Shown here piece by piece: positions 45,411-54,530 of a DNA stretch of 64,000 nt. The notes beneath the pieces are model-generated. The model was given only the letters and a program-made list of their open reading frames with translations, did not search any database and was not told the DNA's origin. The number at the start of each line of letters is the position of its first letter. Position 1 is the first letter of the stretch. Source of the stretch: JAJDAT01 sp964344185 (lineage in GTDB: Bacteria > Nitrospinota > Nitrospinia > Nitrospinales > JAJDAT01). Made by a program: the position numbers and the translations under genes. Location of the stretch: NCBI GenBank assembly GCA_964344185.1, contig CAYFMN010000014.1:1-64000 (forward strand). Reading direction: 5' to 3'.

Positions 45411-46769
45411 ATGAATATAGTCATAGTTGGAGCGGGGGTAGTCGGCTTTAACCTTGCTGAAGAGTTATCTCAGGAAGGTCACGACATTTCTATAATTGAC
45501 GCCCACCCTGAAAAAATAAAGCAAATTAGCGATAAGCTCGACGTTTTAAGCGTACAAGGAAACGCTTGTTTCCCAAGCGTTCTTTTGCGTGCGGGAATAA
45601 AACAAGCGGAAATGGTTATCGCCGTCACAAACAAAGACGAAATCAATCTTTTTGTTTGTATGCTAGCCCACAAATTTTCGGTTGAAAAGCGATTTGCCCG
45701 GTTTCAAACAATGGAGTTTACCTCGGAAAACTCTGTGTTTCCTCCTGATCAATTATTCATTGACCAAGCCATAACTCCCGGGCAGATTATTGTGGATTTT
45801 ATCCAGAAAATATTAGCTACTCCAGGAGCTGTCAATGTAGCCGAGTTTGCCGACGGCGAAATTTTATTGAGAGGGTTCGAAGTCCACGAGGAAGCTCCTT
45901 TAGCTAATAAAAAAATTGAAGAACTAAAAGCAGTCAACGAATTCAATTCTTTTTTGATCGTCGCTATTGTCCGAGATGGCAACCTTATAATTCCAAAAGA
46001 AACCGATGAAATTCATGCTGGCGATAAGATTTATATGCTTGTTCAGAAGGAATTCATGCCTCTTATCCTTCCAATGTTAAATAAAAAAATAGAGGAAACA
46101 AATAAGATCGTAATTGTTGGAGCTAATTCAGTATCTATCGACCTAGCCAAAAAATTGGAAGAAAACTTTAACGATATTTCAATAATAGAACCTTCAATTG
46201 AGAAAGCCGATTTAGCGGTGGATGAGCTTTCTAAGACGGTGGTTCTTCATGGAAGCGGAACAGACCCTGATCTATTTAATGAAATAAACGTCCAAGATGC
46301 CGATTTTTTTATGGCTCTTACCGAGGATGACGAACATAACATCCTTTCAGCTTTGTTAGCCAAAAAGCAGGGAGCTAAACGGGTATTGGTAATTACCAAT
46401 GACCCGGGCTATATTCCAATTTTAGACTCAATAGGAATGGACATTGCTATTAATCCGCGCTTGATAACAGTCGGAGCAATTTTAAAACATTTGCGAAAAG
46501 GACAAGTTCGCTCCGTTTATAAGCTCCTTGAAAACGAAGCCGAGGTTTTAGAGATCGTAGCAAACCCTAAGTCTTCCATAATCGATAAAAAAATTGAGAA
46601 AATCAAATTTCCCGAAGACGCAATTATCGGAGCCATTTTGCGTAATGGGGAAATGATCGTTCCCGATCAAGAGTGTTCGATTCAATCGGGCGACTCTGTT
46701 ATTGTAGTCGCTCTTCCAAACTCTATTGATAAAATAGAAAAACTCTTTGGAAAACGAAGGTTTTTTTAG
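45411..46769 (+). CDS. trkA: TrkA, potassium uptake regulatory subunit
   Basis: TrkA is the cytoplasmic NAD(H)-binding ring that gates TrkH. Two copies of a Rossmann RCK_N domain plus an RCK_C domain are seen: MNIVIVGAGVVGFNLAEEL with VQGNACFPSVLLRAGI, and IVIVGANSVSIDLAKKL with VLHGSGTDPDLFNE. Each half ends with an RCK_C motif (INPRLITVGAILKHLRKG is the linker of the second half). It lies 5 nt before trkH in an operon. A GGAAGAAG site precedes ATG 45411. Confidence 0.96.
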   Translation: MNIVIVGAGVVGFNLAEELSQEGHDISIIDAHPEKIKQISDKLDVLSVQGNACFPSVLLRAGIKQAEMVIAVTNKDEINLFVCMLAHKFSVEKRFARFQTMEFTSENSVFPPDQLFIDQAITPGQIIVDFIQKILATPGAVNVAEFADGEILLRGFEVHEEAPLANKKIEELKAVNEFNSFLIVAIVRDGNLIIPKETDEIHAGDKIYMLVQKEFMPLILPMLNKKIEETNKIVIVGANSVSIDLAKKLEENFNDISIIEPSIEKADLAVDELSKTVVLHGSGTDPDLFNEINVQDADFFMALTEDDEHNILSALLAKKQGAKRVLVITNDPGYIPILDSIGMDIAINPRLITVGAILKHLRKGQVRSVYKLLENEAEVLEIVANPKSSIIDKKIEKIKFPEDAIIGAILRNGEMIVPDQECSIQSGDSVIVVALPNSIDKIEKLFGKRRFF

Positions 46770-46774
46770 GACTA

Positions 46775-48247
46775 ATGAACCTAAAAGCCGTATTCAACGT
46801 TGTTGGCATTCTCTTAATACTACTGTCGGGGATTTTTCTAATCCCTTTAGCGGTTTCCGTTGGTTTCGGCGAAAATGGAACAAATGGAAATATGTCCTCG
46901 GTACAAGCTTTTTCATGGACATTTATCCTGACATTTTCGCTTGGAATCTCCATGTGGAAACTACTTCCCTCAGGCCTGGACAACTTAAGGGATCGAGAAG
47001 GTTTTGCTATCGTCTCGTTTTCCTGGGTATGTATTTCCTTAATTGGCGCAATTCCCTATTATTTAACCGGAGTTTGTCCGGAGTTTATCGACGCTTTTTT
47101 TGAAAGCATGAGTGGCTTTACCACCACTGGAGCCACAATATTTAAAGATATAGATCCTCTTCCCAAGGGAATTTTATTTTGGCGCAACCTTACTCAATGG
47201 CTAGGGGGAATGGGAATCATTATGCTTTCTCTAGCTATTTTCCCCGCTCTTGGCATAGGCAGTTTTCACTTATTTAAAGCGGAAGTGCCTGGGGGAGCGG
47301 CTGTCGAAAGAGTACAACCAAGATTAGCGGAAACAGCGAAAATTCTCTGGAAAGTTTATTTAGCTTTAACGGTTGTAGAAATTTTGTTTTTAAAATTTGG
47401 CGGAATTGGATGGTTTGACGCAATTTGCCACACTTTTTCCACCGTAGCAACCGGTGGATTTTCACCTCATACTGCTAGCGTTGCTGCCTTTAATAGTTTG
47501 TATGTTGAATGCGTTGTTATGCTGTTTATGTTCTTAGGCGGTATTAACTTTGCTATTCAATACGACGCAATACATGGAAATTTCAACTCCGCCCTTAAAA
47601 ACCCTGAATTAAGATTTTACGTAGGATTAATTCTTTTCGGCATCGTCTTCGTTTCTTTTGGGCTTTGGCAAACAAACCCAGAATCTGGCTTTGGGTCGGC
47701 GTTACGGAAAGCTTCATTTCAAACGGTTTCCATAAATACGACCACCGGATTTGCTACAGACGACTTTAACGTTTGGCCCAACTTTTTAAAAATCTTTTTG
47801 TTGGGACTAATGATGATTGGCGGGTGCGTAGGCTCTACTAGTGGTTCGTTAAAATCAATAAGAATCTTAGTAATTTTCAAAGTAATTATCCGTGAATTAC
47901 AAAAAATTGTTCAACCTAGAGGAGTTTTTCACGTTAAAGTTGGCTCCAAAACTGTGGATAATAATCAATTACTAAATGTGGTTGGCTTGGCTGGGCTTTA
48001 TATGGGAATCTTTTTTATGGTCTCCATTTTTCTATCAATGCTAGGCTGTGATCCAACAACATCTATTTCCGCTACTATTGCATCCCTATTTAATATAGGG
48101 CCTGGATTAGGACAGGTTGGAGCAACAGGCAATTATGCCGATATACCCAACTTGGGAAAATGGGCTATTATTTTTTGTATGTTTATTGGAAGGCTAGAAA
48201 TTTATGGCGTTTTAGCTTTATTTATGCCATTTACATGGCGTAAATAA
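46775..48247 (+). CDS. trkH: TrkH, potassium transporter membrane subunit
   Basis: This is the K+-translocating subunit, with about ten membrane helices arranged in four pseudo-repeats. Selectivity filter segments include TTGATIF, TVATGGFSPH and TTTGFATDD, with a fourth near FNIGPGLGQVG. It partners TrkA, encoded 5 nt upstream. ATG 46775 follows an AGGA-type site. Length (490) is usual. It probably runs on ion gradients, which fits the Na+ pump encoded next. Confidence 0.95.
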   Translation: MNLKAVFNVVGILLILLSGIFLIPLAVSVGFGENGTNGNMSSVQAFSWTFILTFSLGISMWKLLPSGLDNLRDREGFAIVSFSWVCISLIGAIPYYLTGVCPEFIDAFFESMSGFTTTGATIFKDIDPLPKGILFWRNLTQWLGGMGIIMLSLAIFPALGIGSFHLFKAEVPGGAAVERVQPRLAETAKILWKVYLALTVVEILFLKFGGIGWFDAICHTFSTVATGGFSPHTASVAAFNSLYVECVVMLFMFLGGINFAIQYDAIHGNFNSALKNPELRFYVGLILFGIVFVSFGLWQTNPESGFGSALRKASFQTVSINTTTGFATDDFNVWPNFLKIFLLGLMMIGGCVGSTSGSLKSIRILVIFKVIIRELQKIVQPRGVFHVKVGSKTVDNNQLLNVVGLAGLYMGIFFMVSIFLSMLGCDPTTSISATIASLFNIGPGLGQVGATGNYADIPNLGKWAIIFCMFIGRLEIYGVLALFMPFTWRK

Positions 48248-48419
48248 TATTTGATTTTCATTTTTTTATATTTTAATATCCTCCAATCCCTACCCAGTCA
48301 ATTAGATAATGGCTATCTGCTAGATACTTGGAGATTGGTTAAACTTTTTTGAATAAATTTCATATTAAAACTTTTTTAACGTTATAAAAATAAAACGATT
48401 TTATTAAAGGATTTAAGCG

Positions 48420-50231
48420 ATGGGAAGCGAAACTAAGCCGCTTAAAATTACAGACACAATACTGAGAGACGCTCATCAATCGTTATTGGCCACTCGCATG
48501 CGTACCGAAGACATGCTTCCAATAGCTGCAAAACTGGATCAAGTGGGTTATTTTTCGCTTGAAAATTGGGGAGGAGCTACTTTTGATAGCTGCATCCGTT
48601 TTTTAAACGAAAGCCCATGGGATCGAGCAAGAGAATTAAAAAAACGTATGCCTAAAACACCTTTTCAAATGTTACTACGAGGGCAAAACTTATTAGGCTA
48701 TCGGCATTATGCAGACGATGTAGTAGAACGTTTTGTAAAAAAATCAGTCGATGTAGGTATTAATATTTTTAGAATTTTCGACGCGCTTAATGATTTCCGC
48801 AACATTCGAAAAGCGATGGAAACCGTTAAGAAATGTGGAGAGATGGTAGAAGGAACCATAAGCTATACAGTCAGCCCAGTCCATAATATTGAGCTTTACC
48901 TTAAAATGGCCAAACAATTAGAAGATATGGGCGCCGATATAATCTGTATTAAGGATATGGCAGGACTTTTAACCCCTCAAATTACGCGTTCCTTAGTTAG
49001 AGAAATAAAAAGTAACATCAACCTACCAGTTCACTTGCATACCCACGCAACTACCGGATTAGTAGGAATGAATCTGCAATGCGCTATTGATGAAGGAGTT
49101 GATATAGTTGATACGGCAATTTCCGCATTAGCAATGGGCACTTCTCAGTTTGCTACCGAATGTGTTGTTGCATCCCTTAAAGGAACCGAACGAGACACTG
49201 GTTTAGATATCAATCTCCTTCACGAGATTGCCGACTACTTTAAAGATGTCAAAAAACACTACGCACAATTCGAAAGCAATTTTAAAGGCGTTGATATTAA
49301 AATCTTAGATTCCCAAATTCCAGGCGGCATGATTTCCAATATGGAAAATCAATTAAAAGAGCAAAATGCTTCAGATAAAATTCAAGAAGTTTTAAAGGAG
49401 GTTCCAAGAGTCAGAAAAGATATGGGTTATCCTCCATTGGTAACGCCAACAAGCCAAATCGTTGGTTCCCAAGCTACCCTTAATGTATTAACAGGAGAGC
49501 GTTACAAAATAATTACCAAAGAAACACGAGAATGTTTATTAGGAAAATACGGCAAACTTCCCGGTGAATTGAATCAAGAACTCTTTGAAAAAGTATCTGC
49601 AGATGCAAAAATAATCGACTGTAGACCCGCAGATTTATTAGAACCAGAATGGGAACAAGTTAAAAAAGAATGCGAAGGTAAAGTAAGCGAAGAAGAAGAC
49701 TTACTTACATATGCTATGTTTCCGAAAGTTGCTCTAAAGTTTTTTGAAACTCGAAACGACCCAACTGTAACGGAAAAGGCTAGAGCTTTAGCCGCAAAAC
49801 CAAAATCAACAAATGGATCAACTTCAACTACTGTAGCGTCGGCTCCTTCCGGACCTGCAAACTATACGGTCAACGTAAATGGCAAAGCTTATTCAGTTGA
49901 AGTTGTCCCTGCTGGATCAGCTCCAACAGCGCCTGCGCCGACTGCAACCCCAGCCGCTCCTGCTGCGGCTCCTCAACCAGCAACGTCATCGACAGCTCCA
50001 GCAACACCAACCGGTTCAGGTAATATACTTGAGGCAAAATTACCGGGAACTATTGTTTCTATAAAGGTTCAAGTTGGTTCGGCTATTTCTGAAGGCGACA
50101 CTGTTTTAGTAATTGAAGCCATGAAAATGGAAACGGAAGTTAAGTCAACCTTTACAGGAACCATCCAAACAATTCACGTTCAAGAAGGCAACAACGTGAG
50201 CGCTGGAGATCCGCTGGTAACGATTGGATAA
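48420..50231 (+). CDS. oadA: Oxaloacetate decarboxylase alpha / pyruvate carboxylase B-type biotin protein
   Basis: The N-terminal carboxyltransferase TIM barrel has ITDTILRDAHQSLLATRMRTEDM and VHLHTHATTGLVGM, with the metal-binding His pair. A conserved helical region follows, then an Ala/Pro/Thr-rich linker (~490-530) and a biotinyl domain with the EAMKMETEV motif, biotin on Lys569. It transfers the carboxyl group from oxaloacetate to biotin. The stop and the OadB ATG overlap by one base (50231), so an OadAB(G) Na+-pumping complex is likely. A pyruvate carboxylase role is the alternative. Confidence 0.9.
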   Translation: MGSETKPLKITDTILRDAHQSLLATRMRTEDMLPIAAKLDQVGYFSLENWGGATFDSCIRFLNESPWDRARELKKRMPKTPFQMLLRGQNLLGYRHYADDVVERFVKKSVDVGINIFRIFDALNDFRNIRKAMETVKKCGEMVEGTISYTVSPVHNIELYLKMAKQLEDMGADIICIKDMAGLLTPQITRSLVREIKSNINLPVHLHTHATTGLVGMNLQCAIDEGVDIVDTAISALAMGTSQFATECVVASLKGTERDTGLDINLLHEIADYFKDVKKHYAQFESNFKGVDIKILDSQIPGGMISNMENQLKEQNASDKIQEVLKEVPRVRKDMGYPPLVTPTSQIVGSQATLNVLTGERYKIITKETRECLLGKYGKLPGELNQELFEKVSADAKIIDCRPADLLEPEWEQVKKECEGKVSEEEDLLTYAMFPKVALKFFETRNDPTVTEKARALAAKPKSTNGSTSTTVASAPSGPANYTVNVNGKAYSVEVVPAGSAPTAPAPTATPAAPAAAPQPATSSTAPATPTGSGNILEAKLPGTIVSIKVQVGSAISEGDTVLVIEAMKMETEVKSTFTGTIQTIHVQEGNNVSAGDPLVTIG

Positions 50232-51427
50232 TGGAAAGTTCCTTAGGAGATACTTTTTCTAAAATCGTCGGAATGACGGGTTTTATGGCGATGACGCCTG
50301 GTCATTTAATAATGATCGGGGTTTCTTGCGTATTGCTGTATCTTGCTATTTGGAAAAAATTTGAGCCTTTACTGCTTCTTCCAATCGGATTTGGCTGCCT
50401 CTTAGCAAACTTACCCTTAAGTAATATGGCTTCCGATGCCGAAGGCGGTCTTTTAAATATCTTTTATTTTGGCGTCAAACACGAAGTTTTACCGCCTTTG
50501 ATTTTTTTAGGGGTTGGAGCCCTTACTGATTTCGGCCCTTTATTAGCTAATCCCAGCACTTTACTTTTAGGAGCGGCGGCTCAAATTGGAATTTACTCCA
50601 CATTAGTTGGCGCCGTAATGCTTGGGTTTAACTTACAGGAAGCAAGCGCCATCGGTATCATAGGCGGAGCCGACGGACCGACTTCTATTTTTCTAGCTAG
50701 TAAATTAGCTCCACACTTATTAGGCCCTATAGCTGTAGCGGCATATTCTTATATGTCCTTGGTGCCTTTGATTCAACCGCCAATTATGAGATGGCTTACA
50801 ACTCCCGAAGAAAGAAAAATTCGGATGGAGCAACTAAAACCCATTTCACAAAACGTTAAAGTCATATTCCCAGTCGCTACTACAATTTTATGCACTATGA
50901 TATTACCCGGTGTAGCTCCATTATTGGGAATGCTCATGTTAGGAAATTTATTCAGGGAATCTGGCGTCACAGGAAGACTTCATGAAACCTCGGAAACACA
51001 CTTGATAAACATTGTTACTATTTTACTTGCCCTTTCCGTGGGTGGGTCCATGACAGCCGAATCTTTTCTCAAATTAGAGACCATAAAGATTATTATTCTA
51101 GGTTTGTTAGCGTTTGTAGTCGCTACCGCAGGAGGCGTCTTGTTTGGCAAACTTATGTGTAAACTTAGCGGAGGAAAGGTGAATCCTTTAATTGGATCCG
51201 CAGGAGTTTCTGCAGTTCCTATGGCTGCTAGAGTTTCTCAAAAAGTTGGTTCTGAAGAAGACCATGGTAATTTTTTATTGATGCATGCTATGGGTCCAAA
51301 CGTTGCTGGAGTAATCGGTAGCGCCGTCGCTGCTGGAGTATTTGTGTCGTTATTTGGAACTCCTGATCCAGTATCACATGCGGCTTTGCAAACAGCTTCT
51401 AATTTAATAAATCCTTTAGCTCCTTAA
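50231..51427 (+). CDS. oadB: Sodium-pumping oxaloacetate decarboxylase beta subunit
   Basis: OadB is the polytopic membrane subunit that decarboxylates carboxybiotin and pumps Na+ out. About ten membrane helices are present. The GGADGPTSIF motif (Na+/proton site, with the key Asp) and NPLIGSAGVSAVPMAARVSQ are the classic family signatures. It could also be GcdB of a glutaconyl-CoA decarboxylase, but the alpha partner here is oxaloacetate type. It is translationally coupled to oadA, and the gamma-like gene follows 4 nt later. Confidence 0.93.
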   Translation: MESSLGDTFSKIVGMTGFMAMTPGHLIMIGVSCVLLYLAIWKKFEPLLLLPIGFGCLLANLPLSNMASDAEGGLLNIFYFGVKHEVLPPLIFLGVGALTDFGPLLANPSTLLLGAAAQIGIYSTLVGAVMLGFNLQEASAIGIIGGADGPTSIFLASKLAPHLLGPIAVAAYSYMSLVPLIQPPIMRWLTTPEERKIRMEQLKPISQNVKVIFPVATTILCTMILPGVAPLLGMLMLGNLFRESGVTGRLHETSETHLINIVTILLALSVGGSMTAESFLKLETIKIIILGLLAFVVATAGGVLFGKLMCKLSGGKVNPLIGSAGVSAVPMAARVSQKVGSEEDHGNFLLMHAMGPNVAGVIGSAVAAGVFVSLFGTPDPVSHAALQTASNLINPLAP

Positions 51428-51431
51428 TTCA

Positions 51432-51683
51432 ATGTCACCGATAAATTCCGCTGTCTTCGTATCTTTAATATCGATTTCGGTAATTTTTATCATCCTATCA
51501 AGCTTAATTTTTGTTATTAAGGTCCTAGTAAAATGGATGCCTTATGAACCGCCTCCAAAACCAATCCCCGCTTCTGATAACTCAGAAACATCCGAACACG
51601 TAGTGGCAATTCATTCCGCACTGGCTCACTATTTAGGAAAAGCTCCTAACGAAATACAAATTACAAATATTCGGTCTTTATAA
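51432..51683 (+). CDS. OadG-like sodium pump gamma subunit
   Basis: This 83-residue protein has one membrane helix (VFVSLISISVIFIILSSLIFVIKVLV), a Pro-rich segment, and a C-terminal HVVAIHSALAHYLGKAP region. Size, topology and position directly after oadB match OadG, the small subunit that anchors the Na+-pump complex. The usual His-rich Zn-binding end is not obvious, so I do not assign the symbol. It converges with the next gene, 19 nt away. Confidence 0.72.
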   Translation: MSPINSAVFVSLISISVIFIILSSLIFVIKVLVKWMPYEPPPKPIPASDNSETSEHVVAIHSALAHYLGKAPNEIQITNIRSL

Positions 51684-51702
51684 TTTCTTTAAGCCTTGAA
51701 GA

Positions 51703-52548
51703 TCAAATAGGCTTTATTTTAAATCTAGCTGTTGGAGATAACGTTCCCATTCTTAATCCTCCCATCCTTAAGCCTGTTAAAACGTCTATTGAAGGAACAA
51801 AAGCATAGGAGCCAAATTCCAAAAACGAGAAAAAATCAGACTCAATTTGGCTAAATTCTTCTAGCAAGTTTTCAAGTTTTTGAGGAGTTCCGCTTAAAAT
51901 CGTTAATAACAATCTATTTTCACTTTGAAAAACAAAAGAACGCGCTGAAAATTGCTTCAGGATATGTTGGAAACTTTCTGACTCAATAAATTTTTTAAAT
52001 TTTTTTGCTAAAAAAATTTCAGATTTATCGTTTTTATTCCACAAAAAATTTAATCTTAAAGTAAAAGATCCTCCTAAAAACTCAGGATCTTCAGAACTTA
52101 TTAAAGTTTTCCGGTTATCGTTTAAATTAGTTGAAAAAACTAAAGAGCCTTCGAAATGATCTGCAGTCTCCGTCAACTCGCTTAGATTAGTTTCAATTTC
52201 AGAAAGTAATCTTGCATTCCATTCTGGATTTTGCGAACTAAAAGAGATAAAAAAATCACCGCCCGTTTCAGCGGGATCTAATTTTTTTAACATGGAATTA
52301 CGGAAATTCTCAAATGCCTTTGGTAAGTTTAAATGAAAAACTAAACTCCAAAACCTGAACCCAAAACCGATCATATAATCTATTCTAGCTTCTTGACCAA
52401 ACTTTCCTTGCTCTTCAGCCAAACCGGCAATCATTGCGGCAATTTTAGCGACACTCATAGCGTTTACGCCAAGGTCTTCGATAAAATAAACCAACGAAAC
52501 GTTCCGGTCTTGTGGGTGAAAAATAGCGCCAGATTGGGGACGAACCAT
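51703..52548 (-). CDS. Unknown protein with weak resemblance to the DyP/EfeB fold
   Basis: I do not recognise this firmly. Some segments recall dye-decolourising peroxidases: an opening PQSGAIFHPQDRNVSLVYFI strand, IGFGFRFWSL, and TGGDFFISFSSQNPEW, which mirrors the usual 'TGGDLLLHI.A.' strand. The haem-ligand His and the GxxDG motif of active DyP enzymes are not evident, so it may be a degenerate or structural relative. There is no signal peptide. It converges with the Oad operon. Confidence 0.35.
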   Translation of the reverse strand: MVRPQSGAIFHPQDRNVSLVYFIEDLGVNAMSVAKIAAMIAGLAEEQGKFGQEARIDYMIGFGFRFWSLVFHLNLPKAFENFRNSMLKKLDPAETGGDFFISFSSQNPEWNARLLSEIETNLSELTETADHFEGSLVFSTNLNDNRKTLISSEDPEFLGGSFTLRLNFLWNKNDKSEIFLAKKFKKFIESESFQHILKQFSARSFVFQSENRLLLTILSGTPQKLENLLEEFSQIESDFFSFLEFGSYAFVPSIDVLTGLRMGGLRMGTLSPTARFKIKPI

Positions 52549-52909
52549 AAAGACGTCACAAATTTAAAAATTAAGAAAATGCGGTAGGAAGTTATATCAG
52601 AAATAGGAAAAACAAAATAGCGAAAAAACTGGTAGGCACTCCCGGATGATATTCAATCCCTGGTTTACTGAATCCATCCGGGGTAAGGAGGTGTGCCTGT
52701 CCGAATCTTCAGTTATATTAAAGCAAATAACATGCCAGATAAAAAAATAAAAAAACTCCTTTATTTATAAACAGTTAAAGACTCATCATAAAAAAGTTTT
52801 GGTACATATCCGTGAAAAAACAACCGACTTTGAAAAAATTGCCTAGTAGTCAAACTCTTCAAAGAAATATATAATGTCGTTTATTCAAAATCTAAGTGGG
52901 GCTTTTTGC
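52549..52909. other. Intergenic region holding a strong hairpin
   Basis: This spacer of ~360 nt lies between two divergently transcribed genes: the DyP-like gene (minus) and the TPR gene (plus). It is AT-rich apart from the compact structured element at 52634-52698, which is listed separately. No other gene is evident. Confidence 0.4.
52634..52698. repeat. Structured palindromic element with nested stems
   Basis: AGGCAC (52634-52639) pairs with GTGCCT (52693-52698). Inside, CCCGGATG plus ATTCA (52641-52655) pairs with TGAAT plus CATCCGGG (52669-52683) with one small bulge, giving a stem of ~13 bp around a ~13 nt loop. The sequence TAAGGAGGT, close to an ideal ribosome binding site, lies on the 3' side between the two stems. 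It is GC-rich compared with its surroundings. It may be a structured RNA, a mobile palindrome, or a regulator; none is proven. Confidence 0.6.
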
Positions 52910-53692
52910 ATGAAAAATATAAACTCCTTATCGCGTAAATTTATATTAACCTGCATCTTTACATTTGCAATCAGTTTAATCATCCCCCAAATTGCTCTAG
53001 GGTCTCCAAAAACTTTAAAAGAATGGGGAATACCAAACTGGAAGGGAAAGCGAAATATCTTCTCTAGTTTAGAAGAGCGATCTTCAAAAGTTCCAGGTAA
53101 AGAAACTAGATTTAGAGTTTATGAAGTTGGGAAAGTCTCTGTCGGAGTTTATACCATAGGTGGAAAAGCATATGCCGTTACTGCAGACTTTGACGGCAAA
53201 GAGCCTTTAGACCTTGCCGTAATGGATTTTTCGGGTGAAGGTTTATTTGAAGAAATTTCACCAGGAAGTTCCTTTCAAGCTCCATTCTGGGTTTTAAACC
53301 TGGGAGAAACGATTCCGGACAAAGATTTAAAATTTGATGAACTAGCCAAAGAAGCTAAAAAATTGAATCCTTACAAAAATCCCGATTCAATTATTATTCT
53401 TTTAGAACCATATAAGAATAAACCCTTGATAGATAGCCCAGAGTTTTTTAACCAACTTGGCTTGGCATATCAAAATAAAAAAAGAACTCTTGAAGCAATT
53501 GAAATGTATCAAAAAGGATTAGCCTTAAATCCTAATCACCCAAATTTAAATTTTAATTTAGGAGTGTCTCATACATTTAACGCGGATTATGGATCGGCAA
53601 TAAAACAGTTTGAGTTCTACAAAAAATTAAAACCCAAAAGTTCCCGTACAGAAAAATGGATCGCCTATATCCAAAATCAAGTTAATCAGTAG
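52910..53692 (+). CDS. Exported TPR-repeat protein
   Basis: A signal peptide (ILTCIFTFAISLIIPQIALGS) precedes a ~130-residue beta-rich domain with GKVSVGVYTIGGKAYAVTADFDG, then two or three TPR repeats (FFNQLGLAYQNKKRTLEAIEMYQKGLALNP). The start is ATG 52910, which puts the signal near the N-terminus; ATG 52874 adds 12 residues and is possible. The protein likely works in the periplasm as a scaffold. It is flanked upstream by the structured element at 52634-52698. No catalytic function is seen. Confidence 0.7.
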   Translation: MKNINSLSRKFILTCIFTFAISLIIPQIALGSPKTLKEWGIPNWKGKRNIFSSLEERSSKVPGKETRFRVYEVGKVSVGVYTIGGKAYAVTADFDGKEPLDLAVMDFSGEGLFEEISPGSSFQAPFWVLNLGETIPDKDLKFDELAKEAKKLNPYKNPDSIIILLEPYKNKPLIDSPEFFNQLGLAYQNKKRTLEAIEMYQKGLALNPNHPNLNFNLGVSHTFNADYGSAIKQFEFYKKLKPKSSRTEKWIAYIQNQVNQ

Positions 53693-53944
53693 ATGTTCCT
53701 CTTTCAAATGTCTCAAAACGTCTAAAATAGTTTCAATCTGAGACTTTTTTTCTTGCTAGTGTTAAGAGCCTATCTTTATTTTTTTTCATCACCCAACCCA
53801 ATCGTATAAACAACTGAAAAAAATATACTTAAAAAGCAATCAAATCGAAATATATTTTGGAACAAAAAATGCTTACCTAAATTAGGTAGTTTGAAAAAAC
53901 TAGATTAAAAACCGCAATGCTATTTAAGCAATTTTTTGCATGAA

Positions 53945-53971
53945 GGGTTGGCATTCCCCCCTCGTCAACCC
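53945..53971. repeat. Short hairpin, 6 bp stem
   Basis: GGGTTG (53945-53950) and CAACCC (53966-53971) form a perfect 6 bp stem with a 15 nt loop that contains a C-rich run. It sits directly 5' of the longer hairpin at 53975-54008, and the two may form a single tandem structure. Confidence 0.45.
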
Positions 53972-53974
53972 TAA

Positions 53975-54008
53975 CGTTCAAGCGGACCATTCCAGGTCCG
54001 TTTGAACG
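53975..54008. repeat. Strong 14 bp hairpin
   Basis: CGTTCAAGCGGACC (53975-53988) pairs with GGTCCGTTTGAACG (53995-54008): 13 Watson-Crick pairs and one G-T wobble around a 6 nt ATTCCA loop. It is much more stable than anything in the AT-rich surroundings. No T-run follows on the plus strand, so it is unlikely to be a plain terminator. It lies 26 nt before the ATG of the hypothetical gene at 54035. Confidence 0.65.
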
Positions 54009-54034
54009 CTTGTAAACCTGTATAACTAGAAAAA

Positions 54035-54424
54035 ATGGAACTCGACCAGAACCAAGTAAATGAACTCTTAAATTCAAAAAGGATCGATGAAGGGGTTCCT
54101 GAAAAATCTTCGATAGCTTCAAAACTTGATCCATTGAGAAACTTTCGAAGCTTTATCAAAAAAAATAGAAAAAAGTTAGGTAAGCATTTTTATCTACTAA
54201 AAGATAAAGAAATCCAATTAATAAAACTTCATCAACAAAATGTTGAACAAATCAAATCAACTAAAAAGGTTTGTTTGGATTCAATTCAGTTTTTTAAAGA
54301 AAGAATGAAAGACTACGATGCAATGGTCTATTTCGCATTAAAATCATTAAAAAGCGGACTTGTCCTAAATCTCCCTCCCTTTGGTTCTCCTGCCCTAAGG
54401 AAAATCGATTTAATCTCCACCTAA
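54035..54424 (+). CDS. Small hypothetical protein, helical and charged
   Basis: This 129-residue protein is rich in Lys, Asp, Glu and Ser and looks helical, with no signal or membrane segment. I recognise no family. It begins at an ATG 26 nt after the strong hairpin, so the hairpin would lie in its 5' leader if the promoter is upstream. It converges with the PpiC-type gene 106 nt away. Confidence 0.5.
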   Translation: MELDQNQVNELLNSKRIDEGVPEKSSIASKLDPLRNFRSFIKKNRKKLGKHFYLLKDKEIQLIKLHQQNVEQIKSTKKVCLDSIQFFKERMKDYDAMVYFALKSLKSGLVLNLPPFGSPALRKIDLIST

Positions 54425-54530
54425 CTTTTCTGCGACTAAAGTATCTTTAATACATAGATTTTAGAAAATATCTTGAATCTTATCAATTCTTGAAAGAAGA
54501 TTTAAAAATTATCGCCAATTTTTGGAAAAG

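Larger units (their letters stand above)
53693..54034. other. Intergenic region holding two hairpins
   Basis: This ~340 nt stretch follows the exported TPR gene and precedes a small hypothetical gene. Apart from the hairpins at 53945-53971 and 53975-54008 it is AT-rich, with no gene I can support. Confidence 0.4.

Noticed and set aside
46747..47103. 118-residue plus-strand frame over the trkA end and trkH start
   Set aside because: It overlaps two certain genes in another frame and has no domain similarity.
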